Below are positions 35,398 to 45,089 of a stretch of DNA of 64,000 bases, in pieces (position 1 is the stretch's first letter; each line of letters opens with the position of its first letter). The position numbers and the translations under genes are program-made. The DNA comes from Candidatus Thalassolituus haligoni (GTDB taxonomy: Bacteria > Pseudomonadota > Gammaproteobacteria > Pseudomonadales > Oceanobacteraceae), in assembly GCF_041222825.1 (NCBI RefSeq), contig NZ_CP139482.1, positions 465,001 to 529,000 on the forward strand, in the 5' to 3' direction. The notes beneath the pieces are model-generated. The model was not told the origin of the DNA, did no database searches, and saw nothing but the letters and a program-made list of their open reading frames with translations.

Positions 35398-37110
35398 TCA
35401 GTCAGTGGCGGCGGTCGCTGGACGACGGCTTTGTACCACTACAAAGCGGCGACTGATAAACCCTCTATCGGTGAGAGAAGTGTTGGCTGCCGGGTTGCCA
35501 CCAGTGCCATGAAAGTCACTGAATGTGGCGGACTGGTTCATATAAAAACTGCCATCCAGATTGATGGATAACGAGACTGCGACGTCCTGAGCCAGATTTT
35601 CTGCCTGCGCCAGCACATCGTCGCGGGTGGTGTAGATAGCCAGTGCAATCGCGCCTTGAGCTAACAAGGTCTGGCGTGTCAGTGACAGGGATTCTGCGGT
35701 GCCGTGGGTACGAACCAGATACGCAATCGGGCCAAACTGTTCTTTGCCATACAGATCCTGATCCTGGCTTGCCAGTGCGAGCAGCAGTGGCGTCTGCACG
35801 CGGGCTGAGGGAAAATCTGGATGAATCAGACTCTTGCTATCGAGTAATACGCTGCCCCGGCCTGTGATCGCCTCCCGGCATTGCTGAATTCTGACTAAGG
35901 TGCCTTCACTTTGAATTGCGCCGAGGAAGCCGCACGCCTGGGCTGGATCGGCGGTCCACTGGGCAATACTGCTGACCAGTGCATCAGCTACTTGCTCAAA
36001 TGACCAGCATTCACCTCCTACCATCACGCCACTAGCAGGAATATAAATGACTTGGGGAGAGGTACACATTTGCCCGGAGTAGAGACTGAGTGAGAAACCG
36101 AGATTACCAGCAACTGCAGTGATGTCCGCCATGCTGTCAATAATCACGGTGTTGAGCCCGGCTTTTTCGGTAAACACTTCCGCCTGGTGAGCGTGCTGTT
36201 CCAGCCAGTTGCCAAAGTGGCTGGAACCGGTGAAATCGATCAGCCGCACCCGTGGGTCGGTTGCCAGTCGGGCCGCCAGCGGGGCAGGCCGAGTGTCGAC
36301 CGCGAGCATCACTAGGCGTGGATCGTATCCGGCTTCGGTGAGTACCTCCTGTAGCACCTTGACGGTCAGTGCCAGCGGCAGAATCGAATCCGGGTGGGGT
36401 TTGATGACCACCGGATTGCCCGTCACCAGGCTGGCAAATAATCCGGGGTAGGTATTCCAGGTCGGGAAGGTGCAACAGGCGATGCTGAGTGATATTCCCC
36501 GAGGCACGATATGCCAACGTTTAGTCAATGACAGTTGACCACGTTTGCCCATGGGTTTTCGCCACAATACGGATTGCGGTATCTCCGCCATGGCATCCCA
36601 GCTGTAGGCAACGGCTTCTACTGCCCGGTCCTGGGCGTGGGGGCCGCCGGCTTGGAAAGCCATATTGGCAGATTGTCCAGTGGTGTGTTGTACCGCCTGA
36701 GCCATCAGCGGACTGAGTGCATTTAACCGGTGAATGGCCTCCAGAGCGACCGCCACCCTGGTTTGTGGCCCTGCATCGCGCCAGCCACCAATCAGTGATT
36801 GCTGGGTTTCCAGTAACGTATCCGGGTCGTACTGCGGATAGTGGATGCCAAGGGCGAAGCCGTAGGGTGACTGCTCCTCACCCGCTCGTCCAATCTCCCC
36901 TACTCCTTGCAGCTCAAACGGCTGTCCTAGCAAGGTCTGGAATTCTGCTGCCGCGCTGGCCAATGACTCCGCCGGGTACGCTTTGGGATGTTCCGGGAAA
37001 GGAGCCCAGTAACCGCGCTGATGAATCGCACTAACGGCCTGATCCAGCAAAGGTGAGTGGCGGGAAAACCAGAGCGTGGCCTGGCTGTTCGTCATGGCAT
37101 CAGACGACAT
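35398..37110 (-). CDS. paaN: Phenylacetate degradation aldehyde dehydrogenase PaaN
   Basis: This 570-residue aldehyde dehydrogenase-like protein of the PaaN type has FTGSSHFGNWLEQHA near residue 300 and the cysteine region LYSGQMCTSPQVIY near 350. Start ATG 37110 follows GGAG at five bases. A complete PaaZ (fused dehydrogenase-hydratase) is encoded separately at 47879, so PaaN is an additional enzyme here, perhaps for pathway aldehydes. It is transcribed divergently from paaF across a 446-base gap. Confidence 0.88.
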   Translation of the reverse strand: MSSDAMTNSQATLWFSRHSPLLDQAVSAIHQRGYWAPFPEHPKAYPAESLASAAAEFQTLLGQPFELQGVGEIGRAGEEQSPYGFALGIHYPQYDPDTLLETQQSLIGGWRDAGPQTRVAVALEAIHRLNALSPLMAQAVQHTTGQSANMAFQAGGPHAQDRAVEAVAYSWDAMAEIPQSVLWRKPMGKRGQLSLTKRWHIVPRGISLSIACCTFPTWNTYPGLFASLVTGNPVVIKPHPDSILPLALTVKVLQEVLTEAGYDPRLVMLAVDTRPAPLAARLATDPRVRLIDFTGSSHFGNWLEQHAHQAEVFTEKAGLNTVIIDSMADITAVAGNLGFSLSLYSGQMCTSPQVIYIPASGVMVGGECWSFEQVADALVSSIAQWTADPAQACGFLGAIQSEGTLVRIQQCREAITGRGSVLLDSKSLIHPDFPSARVQTPLLLALASQDQDLYGKEQFGPIAYLVRTHGTAESLSLTRQTLLAQGAIALAIYTTRDDVLAQAENLAQDVAVSLSINLDGSFYMNQSATFSDFHGTGGNPAANTSLTDRGFISRRFVVVQSRRPATAATD

Positions 37111-37556
37111 AACAACTCCATTAATGAGTATTTTTGTTTTAAAGACACTAAAATATCTATTATTTATTATTTAATGTATCAAATCATAGGTCGTTGTTGA
37201 TTGAAACGGCATCTGTTGGTGTTGTTTAGATTGTCTCGAAATGATGTATTTGAATCCATTTTATTTTCTATCTATTTGAAAAATATTGTTTTTTAATCGA
37301 GAAATGCTCGCGTCTATTGATTTTTCAGAGGGTTTTTTCATGCAAAATGAAAATAAGATACGAAAATCAAAAAATAAATTATTGTTTTGTATCTTAATTT
37401 TGGGCAGCATTGATAACTGTTGATGCAGATCAAACGAGTCCGCTCCTTGATTCAAGGCTGGTGCCGTCAGGGTGCCGGAACGAGTGGGAACGAAGACGTC
37501 TGCGCCTTAAGTCATTGCCGAAACGCTATAAAAACAAAATCGGACAGGTTACTCAG
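37111..37556. other. paaN-paaF divergent regulatory region
   Basis: This 446-base AT-rich spacer carries promoters for both directions. It includes the inverted repeat at 37354-37396. A weaker half-match (AGACAC-N27-GTATCA, 37143-37181) lies nearer paaN. No gene is evident. Confidence 0.6.
37354..37396. promoter_or_regulatory. Putative PaaX operator upstream of paaF
   Basis: TAAGATAC (37354-37361) and GTATCTTA (37389-37396) are perfect inverted repeats with 27 bases between them. I recall E. coli PaaX operators as TGATTC-N27-GAATCA; the spacing is identical, and the GATAC half-site recurs upstream of paaA. Confidence 0.65.
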
Positions 37557-38339
37557 ATGACAAAACGCTACGCAACACTGGTCGTACATAAGGTCAGTGC
37601 AGGGGTTCAGCTGATTGAGCTGAATCGCCCTGCGGCACTCAATGCCCTGACCACCGCCATGCTGGGTGAGTTGTCGGTGGTCATGGATCTGGCAGAAGCC
37701 GAGGACGACATTCGAGTGCTGGTTCTCACTGGCAACCGCAAGGCCTTTGCTGCCGGAGCCGATATCAAGGAAATGGCCGAGCGCGATTTGGTCGGTATTC
37801 TGAATGACCCCCGCCAGCAGCACTGGCAGCGGATTAGCCGTTTTCCCAAGCCGCTGGTTGCCGCCGTAAATGGCGTTTGTTTGGGCGGTGGCTGCGAGTT
37901 GGCGATGCACGCCGATATTATTCTTGCTGGCGCAGACGCGCGCTTCGGACAACCGGAAATCAACCTTGGCATCATGCCCGGTGCTGGGGGCACGCAGCGA
38001 TTATTGCGGGCGGTGGGCAAGTCGATGGCAATGCAGATGGTACTGACTGGCGAGCCGATCACTGCTCGACAAGCTCAGCAATCCGGTCTGGTAAGCGAGA
38101 TTACCCAACCGGAATTGACTGTTGAGCGGGCGTTGGCTGTTGCTGCCAGTATTGCCTGTAAGGCACCGCTGGCAGTGCGCCTGGCCAAAGAATCGGTGCT
38201 CAAAGGTATGGATACCGATCTCGCCTCTGGTCTCCGTTTCGAGCGCCATGCCTTTACTGTTCTGGCTGGCACCGCCGACCGCAAGGAAGGCATTGCCGCT
38301 TTTCAGGAAAAGCGCAAACCCGAATTTAACGGCCAGTAG
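37557..38339 (+). CDS. paaF: 2,3-dehydroadipyl-CoA hydratase
   Basis: This 260-residue crotonase-fold enoyl-CoA hydratase has the oxyanion-hole segments AFAAGADIKEMAE (about residues 61-73) and GGGCELAMHADIILA (about 104), the glutamate pair region FGQPEINLGIMPGAGGTQRL. It hydrates 2,3-dehydroadipyl-CoA in phenylacetate breakdown. The frame is open to 37410, but ATG 37557 fits family length. It is the first gene of paaFGHIJK. Confidence 0.9.
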   Translation: MTKRYATLVVHKVSAGVQLIELNRPAALNALTTAMLGELSVVMDLAEAEDDIRVLVLTGNRKAFAAGADIKEMAERDLVGILNDPRQQHWQRISRFPKPLVAAVNGVCLGGGCELAMHADIILAGADARFGQPEINLGIMPGAGGTQRLLRAVGKSMAMQMVLTGEPITARQAQQSGLVSEITQPELTVERALAVAASIACKAPLAVRLAKESVLKGMDTDLASGLRFERHAFTVLAGTADRKEGIAAFQEKRKPEFNGQ

Positions 38340-38372
38340 TGCTGGCAACCCATTCTGATCTCCAGGAGCAAT

Positions 38373-39170
38373 ATGCCCATGAACCTCGAGTATATTCTGT
38401 ATTCCGTTGAGGACGGCGTTGCCATCCTCAGTTTGAACCGTCCCAAGGCGTTGAACAGCTTTAACGAAGCCATGCACCTTGAAGTCAAAGAGGCCCTGAA
38501 AGCGACTGCCGGCAATCCGGAAGTCCGCGCCTTGCTGCTGACGGCAGAGGGCCGCGGTTTTTGTGCCGGTCAGGATTTATCTGACCGCAATGTTGACCCT
38601 AATGCCAATTCACCGGATCTGGGGTTGTCGATCGAACGCTTTTACAACCCATTGATCAAGACCCTGCAAGACTTGCCGATGCCGGTGATCTGTGCGGTCA
38701 ATGGTGTCGCAGCCGGTGCTGGCGCGAATATTCCTTTGGCCTGTGATCTGGTGCTGGCGGCTCGCTCCGCCAAGTTTATTCAGGCGTTCTGCAAAATTGG
38801 TCTGGTGCCGGATTCTGGTGGTAGCTGGTTTCTGCCTCGCTTGGTCGGCATGGCCCGTGCCAAACATATGGCCTTGCTGGGAACCCCTGTCACAGCTGAG
38901 CAAGCGTATGACTGGGGCATGATCTATCGGGTGGTGGATGACGAAGCCCTGCATAACGAAGCCCTGACACTGGCGAAGCAATTAGCGACTCAACCGACGC
39001 AAGGTTTGGCGCTAATCAAGCGTGCCTTGAACAGCAGCGTCAGCAACAGCTTCGAGGAGCAGATGACGCTGGAGAGAGATCTGCAACGCCTGGCCGGTCG
39101 TACCGCCGACTACCGCGAAGGCGTAAAAGCCTTTATGGAAAAACGCACACCTGAATTCAAGGGGCGCTGA
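38373..39170 (+). CDS. paaG: Ring-1,2-epoxyphenylacetyl-CoA isomerase
   Basis: This 265-residue crotonase-family isomerase converts the ring epoxide to oxepin-CoA. Features: AEGRGFCAGQDLSDRN (about residues 59-74), which is typical of PaaG, and VPDSGGSWFLPRLVG (about 145). CAGGAG precedes the start. It ends directly at the paaH start codon. Confidence 0.92.
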   Translation: MPMNLEYILYSVEDGVAILSLNRPKALNSFNEAMHLEVKEALKATAGNPEVRALLLTAEGRGFCAGQDLSDRNVDPNANSPDLGLSIERFYNPLIKTLQDLPMPVICAVNGVAAGAGANIPLACDLVLAARSAKFIQAFCKIGLVPDSGGSWFLPRLVGMARAKHMALLGTPVTAEQAYDWGMIYRVVDDEALHNEALTLAKQLATQPTQGLALIKRALNSSVSNSFEEQMTLERDLQRLAGRTADYREGVKAFMEKRTPEFKGR

Positions 39171-40712
39171 ATGATGCCAGAACAGACGCATACATTGAGT
39201 ATCGACACTCTGGTTGCCGTCATTGGTGCCGGTGCGATGGGGGCGGGCATCGCTCAGGTAGCGGCCCAGGCCGGTCACCCGGTGAAGCTGTATGACAATC
39301 GCGAAGGCGCTGCTGCCCAAGCCATTGACACGATGGCTGCTCAGCTGAACAAATTGGTTGCTCGTGGCAAGCTCACGGCTGAACAGCGTGACGCGGTACT
39401 GTCTCGTATCACGCCGGTTGATGACATTGAAGCATTGGTGGATGCCAAGCTGGTGATCGAGGCCATTATTGAAAACCTCGACGTCAAGCGCAGCGTATTG
39501 GCAACACTGGAAGACGTTTGCTCTGATGATTGCATTCTGGCCAGCAATACCTCGTCGTTATCCATCACCAGTCTGGCCGCCGGCCGCCGGTATCCGGGCC
39601 GTATCGTTGGTATGCACTTCTTTAATCCGGCTCCGATCATGAAGCTGGTGGAGGTGGTGTCTGGCCTGGCAACGGATTCCAATGCCGCCAGCACCGTGTA
39701 CGACACTGCTCTGAACTGGGGCAAAAAGCCGGTGCACACCCGCTCCACACCGGGCTTCATTGTGAATCGAGTGGCACGTCCGTTTTATGCCGAAAGCCTG
39801 CGTCTGCTGCAGGAACAGGCCAGTGATTGCGCCACGTTGGATGCCTTGATGCGCGACGCTGGCGGTTTTCGTATGGGAGCATTTGAACTGACCGACCTGA
39901 TCGGTCATGACGTTAACTACGCGGTGACTTGCTCTGTTTTTACTGCCTATTACGGCGACTTCCGTTTCCAGCCCTCACTGATCCAGAAAGAGCTGGTCGA
40001 TGCTGGCTATCTGGGCCGCAAGGCCAGTCGCGGTTTTTATCACTACGGTGAGGCTACTGAGCAACCGTTAGCCCTTACCGTGACGGTCAGTTCTGATACT
40101 CCATCCGGTTGTGTGGCACTTGGTGATGTCGGTTTGCTGTCGGTATTGGTGCAACGGCTGGCGCAAGCCGGTATCTCGGTGGATCAGGAGTCCGCATCCG
40201 ATGCCGGGGTGTTACGCATCGGAACCGCCACCGTCGCTTTGACTGACGGGCGCCTGGCCTGTCAGCGGGCGCTGGAAGAGGGTCTCACTAACCTGGTGCT
40301 GATTGATTTGGCGCTGGACTACAACCAAGCATCCCGGCTGGCCATTAGCCGTGCTCACAACACATCGACAGACGCAGTTCAGCAAGTCGTGGACTGCTTG
40401 GCTCAGGCCGGGATTCAGGTCAGTGAACTGACCGATGTTCCGGGATTGGCGGTGATGCGAACGGTTTGCATGTTGGCGAATGAAGGCGCGGATGCCGTAT
40501 TGCAGGGCGTTGGCGATGCAATCGGCGTCGATACCGCCATGTGTTTTGGGGTGAATTATCCTCGTGGGCCGTTGCGGTGGGCCGATCAGATCGGCCTTGC
40601 CAAAGTCGACCAGCTGTTGACTTATTTGCAGGCGGTTTACGGCGAGGATCGTTATCGTCCTTCCTTGCTGATTCGCCGTCTGGCACTGCAGGGAGGTCGT
40701 TTCCATGACTGA
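39171..40712 (+). CDS. paaH: 3-hydroxyadipyl-CoA dehydrogenase
   Basis: This 513-residue NAD-dependent 3-hydroxyacyl-CoA dehydrogenase has the Rossmann motif VIGAGAMGAGIAQ (17-29), IEAIIENLDVKR, NTSSLSITSLA and HFFNPAPIMKLVEVVSG, with a duplicated C-terminal dimerisation domain as usual for PaaH. Two consecutive ATG codons begin the gene immediately after the paaG stop. Its 3-prime end overlaps paaI by eight bases. Confidence 0.92.
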   Translation: MMPEQTHTLSIDTLVAVIGAGAMGAGIAQVAAQAGHPVKLYDNREGAAAQAIDTMAAQLNKLVARGKLTAEQRDAVLSRITPVDDIEALVDAKLVIEAIIENLDVKRSVLATLEDVCSDDCILASNTSSLSITSLAAGRRYPGRIVGMHFFNPAPIMKLVEVVSGLATDSNAASTVYDTALNWGKKPVHTRSTPGFIVNRVARPFYAESLRLLQEQASDCATLDALMRDAGGFRMGAFELTDLIGHDVNYAVTCSVFTAYYGDFRFQPSLIQKELVDAGYLGRKASRGFYHYGEATEQPLALTVTVSSDTPSGCVALGDVGLLSVLVQRLAQAGISVDQESASDAGVLRIGTATVALTDGRLACQRALEEGLTNLVLIDLALDYNQASRLAISRAHNTSTDAVQQVVDCLAQAGIQVSELTDVPGLAVMRTVCMLANEGADAVLQGVGDAIGVDTAMCFGVNYPRGPLRWADQIGLAKVDQLLTYLQAVYGEDRYRPSLLIRRLALQGGRFHD

Positions 40713-41199
40713 TCAATCGCACCTGCAAACGATGAATGCCGACGAACTGGCGGTGGCTTGTGCCAACGAGTTGTATCGCCGTGATAGCGCGACACAGCAC
40801 CTGGGCATCGAGCTGCTGCATTCGTCACCGGGCCAATCCACGGTAGCGATGACGGTGGCCGATTTTATGTTGCAGGGCCATCAGACTTGTCACGGTGGTT
40901 ATCTGTTTACGCTGGCGGACTCTGCGTTCGCCTTCGCCTGCAATACCTACAACGAGCCCACCGTCGCAATCGGTTGTGCCATCGATTATGTCGCGCCGGG
41001 TCGCGGTGGCGATGTGCTTACGGCAACGGCAGTTGAGCGCAGCCGCAGTGGTCGGACCGGTAACTACGATGTCGAAATTCATAACCAGGATGGTCACCTG
41101 ATTGCCTTGTTTCATGGCAAATCCTACCGGGTGCGTGGCCAGATTCTGGAGCCGAACACTCACCTCAAACCACCGACCCAGGAGAATCACAATGACTGA
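40705..41199 (+). CDS. paaI: Hydroxyphenylacetyl-CoA thioesterase
   Basis: This 164-residue hot-dog thioesterase has HGGYLFTLADSAFAFACN, the central-helix signature of PaaI (about residues 64-81). It removes CoA from dead-end hydroxyphenylacetyl-CoA. It overlaps paaH at one end and paaJ at the other, eight bases each. Confidence 0.92.
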   Translation: MTDQSHLQTMNADELAVACANELYRRDSATQHLGIELLHSSPGQSTVAMTVADFMLQGHQTCHGGYLFTLADSAFAFACNTYNEPTVAIGCAIDYVAPGRGGDVLTATAVERSRSGRTGNYDVEIHNQDGHLIALFHGKSYRVRGQILEPNTHLKPPTQENHND

Positions 41200-42406
41200 T
41201 GCCTATATTTGCGACGCCATCCGCACCCCTTTTGGCCGTTACGGCGGCGCTCTGGCCCCGGTGCGTGCCGATGATCTGGGTGCTATTCCACTGAAGGCGC
41301 TGATGGCGCGTAACCCCGATGTCGACTGGGCATCGGTCGATGATGTGATTTATGGCAATGCTAACCAGGCGGGTGAAGACAATCGCAACGTTGCGCGCAT
41401 GTCGGCATTGCTGGCCGGTTTACCAGTCTCGGTACCGGGCACGACAGTCAATCGCCTCTGCGGTTCTGGTATGGATGCCATTGGTCTTGCAGCGCGGGCG
41501 ATCAAGTCTGGAGAAACTGAACTGATGATCGCGGGTGGTTGTGAATCCATGTCTCGCGCCCCTTTTGTGATGGGCAAGGCCGAATCCGCCTTTAGTCGCA
41601 CGCCGAACGGTTTGTACGACACCACCATTGGCTGGCGTTTTATTAATCAGAAAATTAAAACGCAATACGGCGTGGAATCGATGCCGGAAACCGCCGAAAA
41701 CGTCGCTGAAGATTTCAACATATCCCGTGCAGATCAAGATCTGTTTGCCTACCGCAGTCAGCAGAAAACGGCCGCTGCAATGGACGCAGGCTTGTTCAAC
41801 GAAGAAATTTGCCCGGTGGTGATCCCGCAACGCAAGGGTGAAGACATTGTGGTGGATATCGATGAGCATCCGCGAGCATCCACCACATTGGAAGGGCTGG
41901 CCAAACTGAAAGCGCCCTTCCGTGAAGGCGGCTCAGTCACGGCCGGCAATGCATCCGGCGTGAACGACGGTGCTTGCGCGCTATTGATTGCTTCCAGAGC
42001 CGCTGCAGAGAAAAACGGCCTGATACCCAAAGCGCGTATTGTGGCGATGGCTACCGCTGGTCTGGAACCACGCATCATGGGCTTTGGCCCGGCACTGGCA
42101 ACCCGAAAAGTGCTGGCTAAAGCAGGTCTGACGCTGGCGCAGATGGATGTGATCGAACTCAACGAAGCGTTCGCCTCTCAAGGGTTGGCGGTACTGCGTG
42201 AGCTGGGCCTGGCGGATGATGCGACCCACGTTAATCCGAACGGCGGCGCCATCGCGCTCGGTCATCCGCTGGGAGCTAGTGGTGCTCGCCTGGTAATGAC
42301 CGCTATGCATCAGTTGCAACGTACCGGTGGTCGCTATGCCCTCTGTACCATGTGTATCGGTGTTGGCCAAGGGATTGCCATGGTGATTGAGCGACTAGAT
42401 GACTGA
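41192..42406 (+). CDS. paaJ: 3-oxoadipyl-CoA/3-oxo-5,6-dehydrosuberyl-CoA thiolase
   Basis: This 404-residue thiolase has the acylated cysteine in NRLCGSGMDAI (about residue 90), the GHPLGASGARL motif (about 354) and the active-site cysteine in CIGVGQG (about 390). It releases acetyl-CoA and succinyl-CoA at the end of the paa route. ATG 41192 follows CAGGAG and overlaps the paaI stop; the open frame upstream to 41102 lies inside paaI. Confidence 0.92.
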   Translation: MTDAYICDAIRTPFGRYGGALAPVRADDLGAIPLKALMARNPDVDWASVDDVIYGNANQAGEDNRNVARMSALLAGLPVSVPGTTVNRLCGSGMDAIGLAARAIKSGETELMIAGGCESMSRAPFVMGKAESAFSRTPNGLYDTTIGWRFINQKIKTQYGVESMPETAENVAEDFNISRADQDLFAYRSQQKTAAAMDAGLFNEEICPVVIPQRKGEDIVVDIDEHPRASTTLEGLAKLKAPFREGGSVTAGNASGVNDGACALLIASRAAAEKNGLIPKARIVAMATAGLEPRIMGFGPALATRKVLAKAGLTLAQMDVIELNEAFASQGLAVLRELGLADDATHVNPNGGAIALGHPLGASGARLVMTAMHQLQRTGGRYALCTMCIGVGQGIAMVIERLDD

Positions 42407-42417
42407 TCTGACTGGGG

Positions 42418-42451
42418 GTCGGCACTGACCAGACGGCCCTTGTCAGCCGAC
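42418..42451 (+). terminator. Attenuator-like hairpin between paaJ and paaK
   Basis: GTCGGC-AC-TGAC (42418-42429) pairs with GTCA-GCCGAC (42442-42451). No T run follows, so transcription may continue to paaK with reduced strength. Confidence 0.35.
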
Positions 42452-42576
42452 AAGCATAAAAAGAGCGCCTGCGACAAATAGCAAACAGCCAGCGCACAGC
42501 GGGTGCTGCAGAACACCTGACAAGGTATTCATTGCCTTATCAAAACAACAATAAAAGAGAGATAGAGAGACTCAGC

Positions 42577-43896
42577 ATGAATATTCGAGACCAGTTCAAG
42601 CCGGATCAGCTCGATCCGATGGAAACCGCCAGCATAGATGAGTTACGTGCCCATCAGCTGCAGCGGCTGAAATGGAGTGTTGGCCACGCCTACCATAACG
42701 TGCCGCTGTATCGACAGCGTTTTGATGCAGTCGGTATTCATCCGGAAGACATTCAGTCGCTGGATGATCTGGCCAAACTGCCTTTTACCACCAAGTCCGA
42801 CCTGCGTGACAACTACCCGTATGGCATGTTCGCCACCTCGATGGACGACATCGTGCGTTTGCATGCCTCCAGTGGCACCACTGGCCAGCCGACTGTGGTG
42901 GGGTATACCCAGAATGACATTGATACTTGGGCCAATATCGTTGCTCGCTCCATTCGGGCGGCAGGTGGTCATCGTGGTGACAAGGTGCATATTTCCTATG
43001 GTTATGGGTTGTTTACCGGTGGACTGGGCGCGCATTACGGGGCTGAACGCCTGGGTTGTAGTGTGATTCCCATGTCTGGTGGCCAAACCGAAAAACAGGT
43101 ACGCCTGATTCGTGACTTCCAGCCTGACATCATCATGGTTACCCCTTCCTATATGCTCAATATTGCCGATGAAATGGAGCGTCAGGGCATTACTCCAGAT
43201 GAGCTGTCCTTACGGTTGGGTATTTTTGGTGCCGAGCCATGGACCGATGAGCTACGTCGTTCAGTGGAGCAGCGGCTGGGCATTCAGGCGCTGGATATCT
43301 ATGGCTTATCGGAAATCATGGGGCCAGGCGTGGCGATGGAGTGTGCCGAAACCAAAGATGGCCCGACCGTTTGGGAAGATCACTTCTATCCGGAAATCAT
43401 TAACCCGGTCACCGGTGCAGTGCTAGCGGATGGTGAGATGGGCGAGCTGGTGTTTACCACCCTCAGCAAGGAAGCCTTACCTATGATTCGCTATCGCACC
43501 CGAGACCTGACCCGATTGTTGCCTGGCAGTGCTCGTCGGATGCGCCGGATCGACAAGATTACCGGTCGTAGCGATGACATGATGATTATTCGTGGTGTTA
43601 ACGTCTTTCCCACCCAGATCGAAGAAGAGGTGGTTAAAGTTCCACAGTTTTCAGAAATATATGAGATACACCTGTATCGAAAAGGCAACATGGATAGCAT
43701 GGAAGTGCACGTAGAGCTGCGGCCAGAATTCCACCATTTGGATGAGGCACAGACCCAGCGTTTGGTGCAGGAACTGAAACACCACGTGAAGTCATCAGTG
43801 GGTATCAGCGTGGCTGTTGATGTACGTGGTTGTGGCACTATTGCCCGATCAGAGGGAAAGGCCCAGCGGGTGTTCGACAAACGGTATCAGGGCTAA
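42577..43896 (+). CDS. paaK: Phenylacetate-CoA ligase
   Basis: This 439-residue ATP-dependent AMP-forming ligase activates phenylacetate. The P-loop is HASSGTTGQPTVVGYT (about residues 91-106), with IYGLSEIMGPG (about 245) and the C-terminal domain hinge TGRSDDMMIIRGVNVFP (about 329). Length matches the family (about 437). The frame is open to 42532, but ATG 42577 matches the usual N-terminus. It is 170 bases after paaJ. Confidence 0.93.
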   Translation: MNIRDQFKPDQLDPMETASIDELRAHQLQRLKWSVGHAYHNVPLYRQRFDAVGIHPEDIQSLDDLAKLPFTTKSDLRDNYPYGMFATSMDDIVRLHASSGTTGQPTVVGYTQNDIDTWANIVARSIRAAGGHRGDKVHISYGYGLFTGGLGAHYGAERLGCSVIPMSGGQTEKQVRLIRDFQPDIIMVTPSYMLNIADEMERQGITPDELSLRLGIFGAEPWTDELRRSVEQRLGIQALDIYGLSEIMGPGVAMECAETKDGPTVWEDHFYPEIINPVTGAVLADGEMGELVFTTLSKEALPMIRYRTRDLTRLLPGSARRMRRIDKITGRSDDMMIIRGVNVFPTQIEEEVVKVPQFSEIYEIHLYRKGNMDSMEVHVELRPEFHHLDEAQTQRLVQELKHHVKSSVGISVAVDVRGCGTIARSEGKAQRVFDKRYQG

Positions 43897-43987
43897 CGAA
43901 CAACGCACTGCCTGGCCAGAGCCTCCTGACGGCGGTTTGGTCAATCCAGGCCAATGCATCTGGAATCGGATAGTTACGCCTTATAAG

Positions 43988-44026
43988 TGATACATTTTAT
44001 TTTATTTTATTTTAATTTCAGTATCA
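43988..44026. promoter_or_regulatory. Putative PaaX operator upstream of paaA
   Basis: TGATAC (43988-43993) and GTATCA (44021-44026) are perfect inverted repeats with exactly 27 bases between them, most of them a TTTTA tandem repeat. The hexamer differs by one base from the E. coli half-site I recall (TGATTC), and the N27 spacing is the same. It is 53 bases upstream of the paaA ATG. Confidence 0.7.
43995..44014. repeat. TTTTA pentamer repeat
   Basis: Four tandem TTTTA units fill the spacer between the two operator half-sites. Slippage here would change the N27 spacing and perhaps repression. Confidence 0.85.
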
Positions 44027-44078
44027 TTATTGAATTCAACGGCAGCAGCGGCTGCCCAGTACTACCGGAGAGAGATTC

Positions 44079-45068
44079 ATGTACGCACAAATGGTTGAGA
44101 CAGGGATCAAGCAAGTTAAAGCTCTGGACGACATGTCCCCGGAAGAGCGCGTCTTTCAGGAAAAGATTGACGCGGAAATCAAGATTGAGCCCAAAAACTG
44201 GATGCCGGACGCCTATCGCAAGACCCTGATTCGTCAGGTGTCCCAGCATGCCCACTCGGAAATTGTCGGCATGCTGCCAGAAGGCAATTGGGTCACTCGT
44301 GCTCCGACTTTAAAACGCAAACTGCAGCTGATGGCGAAGATTCAGGATGAAGCGGGTCATGGGCTGTATCTGTACAGCGCTATGGAGACCCTCGGTGCTG
44401 ATCGCGATGAAGAAGTTGAAAAACTGCACAGTGGCCGGGCCAAATATTCCTCTATCTTCAACTATCCGACCTTGAACTGGGCGGATATGGGTGCTGTTGG
44501 CTGGTTGGTCGACGGTGCTGCCATCGTGAATCAGGTGGTATTGCAGCGCACGTCTTACGGCCCGTATTCCCGCGCCATGATCCGTATTTGCAAAGAAGAA
44601 AGTTTTCACCAGCGTCAGGGTTACGAAATTCTGCTGACCATGATGCGACAGGGAAATGACGCCCAGAAAGCAATGGTGCAAGACGCTATCAATCGTCTGT
44701 GGTGGCCAGCCTTGATGATGTTTGGTCCTAGTGATGCCGACTCACCCAACAGTGCGCAATCCATGGCCTGGAAAATCAAGCGTCACACCAACGATGAATT
44801 GCGTCAGCGCTTTATCGATCAGACCGTGCCGCAGCTGGAAATTCTCGGCTGTAGCGCCCCCGATCCCGACCTCAAGTGGAACGCAGAGCGGGGCCACTAC
44901 GATTTTGGCGAGATTCAGTGGGGCGAATTTTTTGACGTCATCAAAGGCAATGGCCCCTGTAATCGCGAGCGTCTTGAAACTCGCCGGAATGCCATCAGCG
45001 ACGGTACCTGGGTTCGCCGGGCAGCGGTTGCACACGCGAATAAGAAAAAACAACGGGCAGCTGCCTGA
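44079..45068 (+). CDS. paaA: Phenylacetyl-CoA epoxidase subunit A (catalytic)
   Basis: This is the 329-residue catalytic subunit of the multicomponent 1,2-phenylacetyl-CoA epoxidase. It is a ferritin-like di-iron protein with [19 protein letters not shown] (about residues 89-107) and [18 protein letters not shown] (about 170-187), which contain Glu and His iron ligands. It forms the core with PaaC and is first of paaABCDE. Confidence 0.95.
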   Translation: MYAQMVETGIKQVKALDDMSPEERVFQEKIDAEIKIEPKNWMPDAYRKTLIRQVSQHAHSEIVGMLPEGNWVTRAPTLKRKLQLMAKIQDEAGHGLYLYSAMETLGADRDEEVEKLHSGRAKYSSIFNYPTLNWADMGAVGWLVDGAAIVNQVVLQRTSYGPYSRAMIRICKEESFHQRQGYEILLTMMRQGNDAQKAMVQDAINRLWWPALMMFGPSDADSPNSAQSMAWKIKRHTNDELRQRFIDQTVPQLEILGCSAPDPDLKWNAERGHYDFGEIQWGEFFDVIKGNGPCNRERLETRRNAISDGTWVRRAAVAHANKKKQRAAA

Positions 45069-45089
45069 TTGATACCGGAGATTAAAACT

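Noticed and set aside
43897..44078. CRISPR or other repeat array at the TTTTA repeats
   Set aside because: It is only a short pentamer run with no spacers; no CRISPR-like array occurs in the window.
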